Shown here one piece after another: positions 1 through 7,804 of a stretch of DNA of 18,163 nucleotides. The DNA is from a bacterium. GTDB lineage: Bacteria > Bacteroidota > Ignavibacteria > Kapaibacteriales > UBA961. The position numbers and the translations under genes are program-made. How positions within the stretch are numbered: position 1 is the stretch's first letter; each line of letters begins with the position of its first letter. The notes below the pieces were generated by a model. It saw only the letters and a program-made list of their open reading frames with translations, was not told the origin of the DNA and did not search any database. The stretch is from positions 1 through 18,163 of the forward strand of contig JALHLL010000042.1 of NCBI GenBank assembly GCA_022844575.1, read 5' to 3'.

Positions 1-13
1 GGTCTTCCGATCT
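1..13. other. Probable Illumina adapter remnant at contig end
   Basis: The first 13 bases match the common 3' end of Illumina TruSeq adapters (GCTCTTCCGATCT) at 12 of 13 positions. Bases 3-13 are identical and base 2 is G instead of C. The match lies exactly at the window edge, where untrimmed adapter is expected, so these bases probably do not belong to the genome. Confidence 0.75.
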
Positions 14-14
14 C

Positions 15-50
15 GGATTCGTGAAAAACGGTTGTAAGTTTGTAAAGTAA
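15..50 (+). CDS. Possible 3' end of a truncated upstream gene
   Basis: A reading frame open from the left edge reads GFVKNGCKFVK and stops at TAA 48-50. Such a short hydrophobic and basic end would suit the last strand of a T9SS sorting domain, which often closes an exported protein in this group. The gene two positions downstream carries such a domain. Only 11 residues are genomic, because the bases before about 14 look like adapter, so the call is speculative. Confidence 0.2.
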   Translation, partial: GFVKNGCKFVK

Positions 51-181
51 GACTATGGTAAAAAATAGGAATGCTCAATTTGGTGTCTGGTGTGGTGATG
101 TATCGGTGATGTTGATGTGATTATAACAAGTAATTCATTATAAATTTTTTCTTATTCAACAATAGTTTGTGAGAGGTAAGT

Positions 182-634
182 ATGCTGCTCAAGTGTATTG
201 TACTTGTAAGTTTATTCTGTACTGTTCATATTTCAACCGCTTTTGCTGATATAGCGGTTCAATACAAAAAGCCATGCGATCCGCCGTGCTGTAAGGAAAT
301 AAGAGCTGGGGAAGGTATGGCTGCAACAGGTAGGGAATATTACTGTAAGTTAAAGGAAGTAAAATGTTATGCGTGGTGTCAGATGATATGTCCCGAAGGT
401 AATGATGGAACAGCAAATGGTACAAAATGTTATGACGAGCGTGTTGATGATCAGCGTTGCGCTTTTGGAGAGGCAATACCGCCTGAAGACCCCGAGGTGT
501 GTAGTAATTCGGAAAGTACATCATGCATTGATATTGTTCGTGAAAAAGGCGTAGCTGTTTGTAATTCGGGTCAATGTTATTCCATGATGAGCGGACAAAA
601 TGCTTATTGTTATTTACAAGAAAATATATTGTGA
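182..634 (+). CDS. Small cysteine-rich secreted protein, unknown function
   Basis: This is a 150-residue protein of no recognised family. Residues 1-22 form a signal peptide: a hydrophobic stretch ending in AFA before D23. The predicted mature part has 14 cysteines (32, 36, 37, 55, 62, 66, 70, 83, 93, 107, 115, 127, 132, 143). The even number and wide spacing suggest a disulphide-stapled extracytoplasmic protein; there is no clear CxxCH haem or simple iron-sulphur pattern. GAGAGG lies just upstream of the ATG. The stop is 9 bases before the next gene, which is also exported, so the two are probably co-transcribed. Whether it is an envelope, matrix or toxin-like protein cannot be told from sequence. 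Confidence 0.7.
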   Translation: MLLKCIVLVSLFCTVHISTAFADIAVQYKKPCDPPCCKEIRAGEGMAATGREYYCKLKEVKCYAWCQMICPEGNDGTANGTKCYDERVDDQRCAFGEAIPPEDPEVCSNSESTSCIDIVREKGVAVCNSGQCYSMMSGQNAYCYLQENIL

Positions 635-643
635 TGGTGACGT

Positions 644-1999
644 ATGAAAACTATACAAAAAATAACATATGTGCTTTTTATTGGTGTACTTTGTCTCAAT
701 ACAACAATAAGCCAAACTAGTTTTAATGCCCAAAATCTTATTTATAGCGTAAGACCCAATGACCAAAGATTTCTGCGATATATTTACTTGCAGAATAATA
801 TGAACACTTCATTCACCAATTACCGATTGGGCGAATTTACACTTGTTAAAAGTAATGGAGCAAAAGAAAGAATCCATCTCAATAATACATTAAAACTTCG
901 TGTTGATACTATACGCTGCAGCGATAGTCTCGGAACTGCTTATAATGTATATCCATACACAAGAACAGTACCATTTATAGTGCCTAATAATGGCGGTACT
1001 ATAAATTTTTACCGTACCATAGGTTTAATGATACCATGTGGCATGGGTGAAGGTAGTGGTTGGAATTCCGATGATGATGTCAATGCGGATAATGGCAGAT
1101 GGTGGGCTAAATTTATTAATAGCGTAACCGATGAAGTGGAATTTGTGATAGAAGTATATGATAAAAGAACAAATCAGAAAATAGGTATTATAGATAGCGT
1201 CGGTATTCCGCAAAATACGAATAGTAAATATGCAGTAGGGTTCGGAACCGACCCTAATGGCTATTATCATACCCGAACTATACCGAGCAATTTATATGGC
1301 GATACCGTTTATTTGCAATTATCACCACGTCGTTGGGGAAGTACGCCATTAGGAATGCCTGTAATGATGGAGAATTATGTATGCAATTTGAGCGGGTTAC
1401 CTCATCATGATCAATTTTGGGCTATGCCCGGAGCAATGGAAGATTCTATTTATGTGGAGCAATACAGACAAATACATCATTACTGTGATAGTTTAATAAC
1501 GGCTACGGGGCAATTTCCTTCAGGAATACCTGGTGATTTACTTTTTCACTATGCCCCGAAAAGATTAGCTCATCTGAACCAAACATATAACAATAAATAC
1601 TTTGATACGAGCCGAACCGTTACAGGTTATTTGGTGTATCGGCTAAAAAGCTTCGCATCAGCCAAGATAGCAAATAACGACTTTTCTGAAATAAATTGGT
1701 TAAAAATTGAAAATAAAAAACATCAATTAACAATAGAAAAAATATATCCGCTACCTGCTTTCAATACAACGGTTTATATTACTATCAAAACTCCGATGGC
1801 AACAGGAATAGTAACGGCAGAACTATACACCTTAGGCGGCAAGTCCGTACAACAATTATGGCAAGGTAAACTACCCGCCGGAGAAAGTATAGTACAAATA
1901 CCAATACAAGAAATATTTGCCGGACACTACATGATTTGTTTTAAGAATGGTCTTGAAGAAATAATTGGCGTCGGGAAAATTATTATTGGGGAGAAGTAA
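644..1999 (+). CDS. Secreted protein with T9SS type A C-terminal sorting domain
   Basis: This 451-residue exported protein has a signal peptide at about residues 1-23 (hydrophobic core ending TISQ). The last 90 or so residues resemble the type IX secretion sorting domain: the IYPxPA start motif is at 368-372 (IYPLPA), followed by the typical strand pattern, LGGK near 398 and a late GHYMICFKNG. Such domains send cargo through the outer membrane and are usually cleaved. The remaining 340 or so residues match no enzyme I recognise and show no catalytic motif. Visible features are an acidic run at 142-150, a Trp pair at 153-154 and an HH pair at 254-255. It follows the cysteine-rich gene after 9 bases, so they are likely one operon. 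Confidence 0.7.
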   Translation: MKTIQKITYVLFIGVLCLNTTISQTSFNAQNLIYSVRPNDQRFLRYIYLQNNMNTSFTNYRLGEFTLVKSNGAKERIHLNNTLKLRVDTIRCSDSLGTAYNVYPYTRTVPFIVPNNGGTINFYRTIGLMIPCGMGEGSGWNSDDDVNADNGRWWAKFINSVTDEVEFVIEVYDKRTNQKIGIIDSVGIPQNTNSKYAVGFGTDPNGYYHTRTIPSNLYGDTVYLQLSPRRWGSTPLGMPVMMENYVCNLSGLPHHDQFWAMPGAMEDSIYVEQYRQIHHYCDSLITATGQFPSGIPGDLLFHYAPKRLAHLNQTYNNKYFDTSRTVTGYLVYRLKSFASAKIANNDFSEINWLKIENKKHQLTIEKIYPLPAFNTTVYITIKTPMATGIVTAELYTLGGKSVQQLWQGKLPAGESIVQIPIQEIFAGHYMICFKNGLEEIIGVGKIIIGEK

Positions 2000-2135
2000 G
2001 GGGGGTAGTAACGAATTCCTGAAAAACGGAATTGCGATAATATTAGATCAAAAATTCGAAATGCTAATGAAGAAAAAGAAAGAGGAAGCTAAACGGGAAC
2101 TAGCAGAGCTAACATCAAAACTTAGTAGCTCGTAA
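1986..2135 (+). pseudogene. Short coding-like stretch, possible gene remnant or small ORF
   Basis: A frame open from at least TTG 1986 to TAA 2133-2135 encodes a tail with a hydrophobic patch (NGIAIILDQ) and then a Lys/Glu-rich segment that would form an amphipathic helix. It has no good ATG: the first is at 2061, which would leave only 24 residues. It also overlaps the end of the preceding gene. It looks more like the 3' end of a lost gene than a working one. It converges with the ATPase-nuclease gene that ends at 2204. Confidence 0.25.
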
Positions 2136-2203
2136 AACATTTGTAAACAGGAAAATACTTTTAGAAAAGTTGTTAATCTAATTAAGGTATTCAAAAAAGT
2201 TCA

Positions 2204-3952
2204 CTACTCGAATTTTAAATTATTCTTAATTGAAGTGAGAACAGATACTAATTCAGTATTTATTTCTTCTTTTTTTAGTTCTCTAGAAATTGAGACTGAG
2301 CTAAAGGAAACCTTATATTGCTCCCTCAGCATTTGGTTTAGCATACTTAAAACTTCTTTTCCAGGAACGAATCTAATGGGGTTATCATTGTAATTTTTCA
2401 GGAACTCTTTAGCCTTGGAACTTGCTTTACCGGCTGTCAGACCTTTTTCTGATTGGGAAAACTCAGTCGTGAAACATTCTTCAACTTTACTGTAAATTTT
2501 TTCGTAAATACTGTTTAGTAAATCGCGTATAGTCTCTACTGTGGGGGCTGATTCTTTATTGTTTTTAACAAGACAACGTCTTATTGCAGTTGGTACAATA
2601 AGATAATTTTCAATCTCCTTCATCGACCAAATATGTAGAGAAATACCTTTATTCTTTGCTTCTATTTTTCTTTTCACAATTATTTCATCTGTTTTGTAAT
2701 CTCTGTCCAAAATACAATAAGTTACAATTTCATTATTTATCGCATTTTGTTTAAGCATGTTAGAACCTATGGCATAGTCCCACCCATTCCACCCATCTAT
2801 TGACATATGAGGAATTGTACGTAGTGATTCGGGTGAGTTAACGAACAATGTAGAATAAACCCCATTCAGAATACCAATATCGCCACCCTCAACAAGCAAT
2901 ATTTTGTTCGATGCCCACAAACGGGATAAATCAATATTATGTATAGTACCAATAGTATTGTTAAGAAGTTTGTTGATATTTTTGTTCTTAGTCAGGTAGG
3001 TAGATTTTTTTTGTGTACGATCAATGAGTAAAATAGCCTCTTGCTCTACTTCAGCTATTATCTCGGTTGAATGTGTCGCTATAATAAGTTGATTGTATTT
3101 GTTTCTGATAGTTCTAATCAACTTTCGCTGTAGGTCAGCGTGCATAAAGTTGTCGGGTTCATCCAGTATTACTGTATCATCTGGCATACAACGAGTCAAA
3201 AACCACATAGTTTGCAACCACATTTGAAACCCGTCACCCATCCAGCCGACTTCTGCTATAAAGTCATTTTCACGTACAAATAGATTAATATATTCTCTCC
3301 CCTCCTCGTCGTCGTTAATAACTTCATAATTATCAACGTCGATACCTGGCCAGTTTTTTGAAACATTATTCTTAAAATTCTCAAAGTACTTACTTTGCAA
3401 GTAGTGTATTTGATTTCTAAAATGTAAAGAACTTCTGGTAGAGCTTAGATGTGAGAGTACATAATTCACGTCAAGTTTTCTTTCCTTTTCCTGAAGAGGC
3501 ACTATCTGCGGAAGGATCATAATATTTGTTATACCTATACTTGATATTGTTTTGTGGTTACTCATTCGGCGGCCGTCTGAATCAAAAAATTCACAAAAGC
3601 ACTTGTCTGTATCTGCAAGATGTATCTCAATTTTATTCCCCTGTGTAAAAAAAACTGTAATTAGAGCTGGGGGTTTACCGTATTTGTAAAACAAATTTTT
3701 TGATGTTATTTCGATGTTTTTAAGTGAAACAAGAATCCCTTTCTGTATCTTTGTTAAGTTAAACTCTGAGGGTGCATTCCTTAAGGATGATGCGGTAATA
3801 TTACGAGCAAGTACTGTTGAAACAATTCTCAATACCTCTACAAATGTTGATTTTCCAGCATTATTCTTCCCAACAACTATAGCAAGTTTACCAAAATTGA
3901 TCGTATGATTTTCGTAACACTTAAAATTTTTAATATTAATTGACTCTATCAT
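2204..3952 (-). CDS. OLD-family ATPase with TOPRIM nuclease domain
   Basis: This single protein joins an ABC/SMC-type ATPase to a C-terminal TOPRIM nuclease-like domain. With the start at ATG 3952 it has 582 residues. An ATG at 4018 would add 22 residues, but the protein family normally begins at about MIESINIKNF, as here. Visible motifs are Walker A GKNNAGKST (28-36), an atypical signature region around GDGFQMW (239-245), Walker B VILDEPD (261-267), a switch histidine in ATHS (292-295), the TOPRIM glutamate in LLVEGG (352-357), the DxD in ILDRD (414-418), and IENY near 447-450. Related proteins include OLD nucleases, Gabija GajA and the AAA15/TOPRIM pair of PARIS, several of which act in phage defence. 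No helicase or other partner lies next to it, so a defence role is inference. Confidence 0.8.
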   Translation of the reverse strand: MIESINIKNFKCYENHTINFGKLAIVVGKNNAGKSTFVEVLRIVSTVLARNITASSLRNAPSEFNLTKIQKGILVSLKNIEITSKNLFYKYGKPPALITVFFTQGNKIEIHLADTDKCFCEFFDSDGRRMSNHKTISSIGITNIMILPQIVPLQEKERKLDVNYVLSHLSSTRSSLHFRNQIHYLQSKYFENFKNNVSKNWPGIDVDNYEVINDDEEGREYINLFVRENDFIAEVGWMGDGFQMWLQTMWFLTRCMPDDTVILDEPDNFMHADLQRKLIRTIRNKYNQLIIATHSTEIIAEVEQEAILLIDRTQKKSTYLTKNKNINKLLNNTIGTIHNIDLSRLWASNKILLVEGGDIGILNGVYSTLFVNSPESLRTIPHMSIDGWNGWDYAIGSNMLKQNAINNEIVTYCILDRDYKTDEIIVKRKIEAKNKGISLHIWSMKEIENYLIVPTAIRRCLVKNNKESAPTVETIRDLLNSIYEKIYSKVEECFTTEFSQSEKGLTAGKASSKAKEFLKNYNDNPIRFVPGKEVLSMLNQMLREQYKVSFSSVSISRELKKEEINTELVSVLTSIKNNLKFE

Positions 3953-3962
3953 AATAACTATG

Positions 3963-4018
3963 ATGTTTATGAGAAAACACTTTGAGTATTTGCAATATAG
4001 AATGTTTATGAGAAACAT
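3963..4018. repeat. 14-bp direct repeat with hairpin upstream of the nuclease gene
   Basis: ATGTTTATGAGAAA occurs at 3963-3976 and again at 4002-4015, 39 bases apart. The second copy continues into ACAT, so that ATGTTT and AAACAT form a 6-bp inverted repeat around a 5-base loop at 4002-4018. The pair lies immediately upstream of the chosen start at 3952, in the right place for an operator. No binding protein is indicated. Confidence 0.4.
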
Positions 4019-4184
4019 CGACCTCTAATCTTCAACAAAATTTGGACTTTATATATTAACTCCCCCAATAATTTTTTCTGACTTGACAAAAACAAAATCC
4101 TCGATAAGTTCCTTTTCACATAAGATAAACCTAAGACAGACGTAAAGTTTATAGAATTTTACTTCCTTTTATATCAAACGCCAA

Positions 4185-4937
4185 CTATTTCCCATGCCAA
4201 TGGATTATACGGGTTTCTATGGCAATGGCGCAACGGTTAACAAAATAGCCGATAAATCCTGCCGTAATAATGGCAACATACATTTCCTGTGTGGCATATA
4301 TTTGTTGTGCTTCGGCTATTCTTTTTCCAAGTCCTATATCCGTTCCTATAAACATTTCCGTTACTATAATAACAATAAGCGATAATGATAATGCAATGCG
4401 CGAGCCCGCAGCAATATGGGGCAATGCTTCGGGAAATATAATTTTTCGCAATAAATCGAAACCGTGAATATGTAATGTTCTCGCCGCTTTTATTCTTAAT
4501 TGTTTTGCTGAATGCACGCCGGACATTGTATTAACCGTTATTACCAAGCCGCATGTCCATGCGGAAAGTGCTATCTTCGAGCCGTCTTCAATTCCGAAAG
4601 CAATCATAAATAAAGGAAATAAAGCGGTAGCCGGAATACTCCTAAAAAAATCAACAATAAATTCCAACATATCGTAAATCCTTTCGGAATATCCCATTGC
4701 AAGACCAATGGCAATTCCTATCACAGAACCGATACTAAAACCCGCCAGCATACGCATTACCGTAAAGAGTATATCTTTCCAGAATGATATATCGCCATAT
4801 AATATACCCATCGTCATAAATACATCCGTCGGCGAAGGAAGAACAAGAGCGGAAGCCAATTCCGTGATATTAAGTATATACCAAATGGCAATAATTACCG
4901 ATATTCCTATACAACGATATATCCATTTTTTATTCAT
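4185..4937 (-). CDS. ABC transporter permease, SsuC/TauC/NrtB type
   Basis: This inner-membrane permease belongs to the family importing nitrate, sulphonate, taurine or pyrimidine-type compounds. From ATG 4937 it has 250 residues, normal for the family; a longer frame to 5030 is rejected because it would run into the ATPase gene. There are about six hydrophobic segments, beginning with residues 9-25. The cytoplasmic EAA loop that docks the ATPase is seen at about 151-175 (AARTLHIHG then FPEALPHI). The start overlaps the stop of the ATPase gene by 8 bases (ATGAATAA), which shows translational coupling. The substrate cannot be told, because no binding protein is encoded nearby. Confidence 0.88.
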   Translation of the reverse strand: MNKKWIYRCIGISVIIAIWYILNITELASALVLPSPTDVFMTMGILYGDISFWKDILFTVMRMLAGFSIGSVIGIAIGLAMGYSERIYDMLEFIVDFFRSIPATALFPLFMIAFGIEDGSKIALSAWTCGLVITVNTMSGVHSAKQLRIKAARTLHIHGFDLLRKIIFPEALPHIAAGSRIALSLSLIVIIVTEMFIGTDIGLGKRIAEAQQIYATQEMYVAIITAGFIGYFVNRCAIAIETRIIHWHGK

Positions 4938-5691
4938 GGGAGAATATCTCCAATACTTTTGTGCGGAATTTATAAAACTCTTCCGTAACAAACATTTCGG
5001 GTGTTCGGGGGCGCGGTAATGTAATGTCAATTATTCCTTTGATTTTTGCGGGTCTTTGCGATAAAATAATCACTCTATCGGCAAGAAATACCGCATCATC
5101 AACATCATGGCTAATGCAAATGGCTGTTCTCTGCCGTTCGCTCCATACGGAAAGCAAATCCATTTCCACCCGTCTTGTTGTTGCATAATCAAGCGCACTA
5201 AAGGGTTCATCAAGAAGTAATACATCGGGTTCGGAAGCAAAGGCACGGCAAATTGCAACCAACTGTTTCATACCGCCCGATAAATCATAAAAGTATCGTT
5301 CGGAAGCATGTGCAAGCCCCACCTTTTCTAATAAATGCAGGGCAATTTCTTTGCGTTTCTGTGCCGTATAAGCCGTATTTTCCAATGCCAATTCCACATT
5401 GCCGCGAACGGTACGCCATGGCAACATACTTTCATTATAATTCTGAAAAACAAATCCGATTTTGGGTTTTGCATTCGCAGCATTATCGAATGTTATCGAA
5501 CCGCCATCCGGCTTTTCCAAACCCGCTATTATGGAGAGTAAGGTACTTTTGCCGCTTCCGTTGGGTCCGAAAATGGAAACAAATTCTCCATCTTGTATTG
5601 TTAAGGAGCAATTATCAATAACAGGTGATATAATTGTTTTATCATCGGAGTAATAATTTTTAAGCAGATTATGAATATGTACACTTGCCAT
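4930..5691 (-). CDS. ABC transporter ATP-binding protein, SsuB/TauB/NrtD type
   Basis: This ATPase powers the importer whose permease follows it. From ATG 5691 it has 253 residues. The longer frame to 5787 would start inside the terminator of the gene upstream and adds 32 residues without family character, so 5691 is chosen. Visible motifs are Walker A GPNGSGKST (42-50), Q-loop Q83, signature LSGGM (137-141), Walker B LLLDEP (158-163), D-loop SALD and switch His195. After the signature it reads KQLVAICRA, where the family usually has RQRVAxARA: the usual Arg is Leu, a mild oddity. The two genes form a tight operon without a periplasmic binding protein. Confidence 0.9.
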   Translation of the reverse strand: MASVHIHNLLKNYYSDDKTIISPVIDNCSLTIQDGEFVSIFGPNGSGKSTLLSIIAGLEKPDGGSITFDNAANAKPKIGFVFQNYNESMLPWRTVRGNVELALENTAYTAQKRKEIALHLLEKVGLAHASERYFYDLSGGMKQLVAICRAFASEPDVLLLDEPFSALDYATTRRVEMDLLSVWSERQRTAICISHDVDDAVFLADRVIILSQRPAKIKGIIDITLPRPRTPEMFVTEEFYKFRTKVLEIFSHE

Positions 5692-5754
5692 GTATTGTGT
5701 TTTTGTGTTGAAGTTCTGTATCAAATATGCACATTTTTGATGAACCCCATAAAA

Positions 5755-5784
5755 AAAGCGGAAATACATATGTATCTCCGCTTT
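5755..5784 (-). terminator. Rho-independent terminator after the DUF4412 gene
   Basis: A 30-base near-perfect palindrome (AAAGCGGAAATACATA and its mirror, with one mismatched pair) is followed on the minus strand by a run of T. It lies 22 bases past the DUF4412 stop and ends the pfk-DUF4412 unit. It also separates that unit from the ABC operon, which must have its own promoter in 5692-5754. Confidence 0.85.
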
Positions 5785-5806
5785 CATGTTCTCATATTAC
5801 AAAGAA

Positions 5807-6463
5807 CTATTTTCCTGTAATATTTAATTTCTGATAATTGGCAGGCGGCATAAACACATCATCGCTCGGAGCTGATACACTTAACTCCGTTACTTTCATC
5901 ACATAAGTCTTTCCGTCTTTATACTTACCCGACATCTCTAAAGGGAAAAAAGCAAAGTCTTCTTTGCCTATATATTGCGGAATAGGCACTCCCATCATTT
6001 CAGGGAATGTACCGACTGTATGGGTTACCCACATTTCTACAGTATCACCATCATCATTTAAAATATGCTGATGACATTCATGCCCGAGTATGGTTTTTGT
6101 TTTACCTGTCGGGGTCGACTTATTTTCAAATCGCTTGCCTTCTGCAGACAAACCGGGTAGAACCGCACCCGCCATTTTTTTTGCTATATCCATATCCAAA
6201 GTCATTGTCGTAAACATTGATTTGTCAGGCATTACGCCGGTTACTTCTTTCGAACCATTATTCAATACCATCCATACTTTTTGCTTCATTCCCTTTATTG
6301 CAGGATCCATACGTACTTTCTGACCCTTTGCAAACATCGTAATAGTCCCTTCTGAATCACCGGAACTGAAGGTAAAAGTCACTTTACCCTGAAATGGCTT
6401 CGTTGCCAAAGCCATGCCGCTCATAAGCACAAAGCAGAGAACTAAAACAACTGATTTTATCAT
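5807..6463 (-). CDS. DUF4412-type exported protein
   Basis: This 218-residue protein starts at ATG 6463. The longer frame to 6547 overlaps pfk and is rejected, since the signal peptide begins at the chosen Met (MIKSVVLVLCFVLMSGMALA). The mature part fits DUF4412, a Bacteroidota envelope family of unknown function with a beta-rich, lipoprotein-carrier-like fold. Supporting features are the early FQGKVTF strand, a GHECHQHIL segment in which a metal-like C/H cluster stands out, and a FMPPANYQKL end. It follows pfk by 34 bases and is probably co-transcribed, though no functional link to glycolysis is known. The terminator at 5755-5784 closes the unit. Confidence 0.7.
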   Translation of the reverse strand: MIKSVVLVLCFVLMSGMALATKPFQGKVTFTFSSGDSEGTITMFAKGQKVRMDPAIKGMKQKVWMVLNNGSKEVTGVMPDKSMFTTMTLDMDIAKKMAGAVLPGLSAEGKRFENKSTPTGKTKTILGHECHQHILNDDGDTVEMWVTHTVGTFPEMMGVPIPQYIGKEDFAFFPLEMSGKYKDGKTYVMKVTELSVSAPSDDVFMPPANYQKLNITGK

Positions 6464-6497
6464 AAGGATTTTTCCTAAAAATATAAATAAAATAATG

Positions 6498-7601
6498 TCA
6501 ATCACCAAAACTGATACCGAGTTCGCGTGCGGTGCATAATACATCATGGTCTAAAGGCACGATTTTCATTTTTCCTGCAATTTCGGAAATAGGTATATAC
6601 GATACTATATCTCCTTTATAAGCGACCATAACGCCATCGCGTCCTTCGGCAAGTGCTCTTACGGAAGCAGTACCAAGTCGAAGAGAAACCAATCTGTCGC
6701 GTGTTGTCGGCGTACCGCCTCTTAGCAAATGCCCCAGCACCACAACGCGCGTTTCCTTACCCGTTAACTCCTCTATCAATCCGCCGACGGTATGCCCTAC
6801 TCCGCCCAAACGTTCCGCCTGACCGACCGATTTTCCGATAATGGAATAATCGCCTCCGATGGGTCTTGCGCCTTCAGCTACGACTATAATCGAAAATTTG
6901 CGTGATAAAGTTTCACGATACCGAATTTTTTGTGCAACTTTTTCTATATCGAATGGAATTTCGGGTATCAAAATGGCATCCGCCGTTCCTGCCACGCCCG
7001 CATAAAGGGCTATCCAACCGGCATAACGCCCCATTACTTCCGCCACAATTACCCTATGATGTGACTCCGCCGTGGAGTGCAAACGATCTAAGCATTCGGT
7101 AGCAAAGGTTACGGCACTATCAAAACCGAATGTAATCGTTTGTTCCAAATCATTATCTATCGTTTTCGGAACACCTACGATACGAATACCTTCTTCTCTC
7201 AATTTATTGGCAATCATTAAGGAGCCGTCACCACCAATGGCAATAAGTGCATCAATCTGATAATCGCGCAGCTTTTGTGCAACTTCCGGCAATCTGTTTA
7301 CTTCCTTATATGTGCCATCCTCTTGCAAAACGGGAAATTTGTATGGATTGCCCTTATTGGTTGTTCCGAGCATGGTACCGCCCAAATGGGTAATGCCGCG
7401 CACGGAATCGAGTGTTAAAGGGATGATGCCGCCATCGGGATACTCTTCGGGTTTTAATAAACCATTATAACCATCGCGTATGCCCACGCATTGCCAACCG
7501 CGCCCTATTGCGGCATGCACAACCGCTCTTATAACGGCATTTAAGCCCGGCGCATCGCCCCCACCGGTATTGATAGCTATTTTTCTTATCTCTTTTGCCA
7601 T
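6498..7601 (-). CDS. pfkA: 6-phosphofructokinase, group III
   Basis: This enzyme phosphorylates fructose 6-phosphate to the 1,6-bisphosphate, the committing step of glycolysis. It has 367 residues, longer than the 320-residue E. coli PfkA and typical of group III. Visible motifs are GGGDAPGLN (13-21), the phosphoryl-donor loop GGDGS (123-127), the catalytic PKTIDND (145-151), and MGRYAGW. At the two positions that separate donors, it has Gly126 (ATP-type) but Lys146 (the residue common in PPi-type enzymes). In characterised group III enzymes the Gly/Lys pair usually goes with ATP use. The start at 7601 begins the conserved MAKEIRKIAINTGGGDAPG. A DUF4412 gene follows, and the ribosomal protein L34 operon is divergent. 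Confidence 0.93.
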   Translation of the reverse strand: MAKEIRKIAINTGGGDAPGLNAVIRAVVHAAIGRGWQCVGIRDGYNGLLKPEEYPDGGIIPLTLDSVRGITHLGGTMLGTTNKGNPYKFPVLQEDGTYKEVNRLPEVAQKLRDYQIDALIAIGGDGSLMIANKLREEGIRIVGVPKTIDNDLEQTITFGFDSAVTFATECLDRLHSTAESHHRVIVAEVMGRYAGWIALYAGVAGTADAILIPEIPFDIEKVAQKIRYRETLSRKFSIIVVAEGARPIGGDYSIIGKSVGQAERLGGVGHTVGGLIEELTGKETRVVVLGHLLRGGTPTTRDRLVSLRLGTASVRALAEGRDGVMVAYKGDIVSYIPISEIAGKMKIVPLDHDVLCTARELGISFGD

Positions 7602-7637
7602 TCGTTTATCTCATTTAGTATATACATAACATTGCCC

Positions 7638-7645
7638 CAAAAATA
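7638..7645 (-). promoter_or_regulatory. TAnnTTTG-type -7 box upstream of pfk
   Basis: On the minus strand TATTTTTG fits the Bacteroidota -7 consensus TAnnTTTG exactly. It lies 37 bases before the pfk start, a sensible distance for a promoter. No clear TTTG -33 box was found at the usual spacing. Confidence 0.4.
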
Positions 7646-7796
7646 GTATGATGAAAGCTATGGATACGATTATCTGTTCTTGATACCGTTAAAAATACTT
7701 ATTCATATACTCCCTTTTACACACTACATCTATGGGTAATTCGGAAAAATTTTAGTCGGGAAGAAAAGAAAACACATATAACTCGACAAAACTTTG

Positions 7797-7804
7797 TAAT
7801 TTTG
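7797..7804 (+). promoter_or_regulatory. TAnnTTTG-type -7 box upstream of rpmH
   Basis: TAATTTTG fits the Bacteroidota -7 consensus TAnnTTTG exactly and lies 35 bases before the rpmH ATG. No convincing -33 box is seen. The rest of the 237-base divergent gap (7602-7838) shows nothing else recognisable. Confidence 0.4.

Noticed and set aside
2204..3952. Complete Gabija or two-gene PARIS system
   Set aside because: No UvrD-like helicase (GajB) and no separate TOPRIM gene lies beside the ATPase, so only a solitary, fused protein can be supported.
4930..5787. ATPase gene starting at 5787
   Set aside because: The first 32 residues would be encoded in a terminator hairpin and do not look like the family; ATG 5691 gives a standard-length protein.
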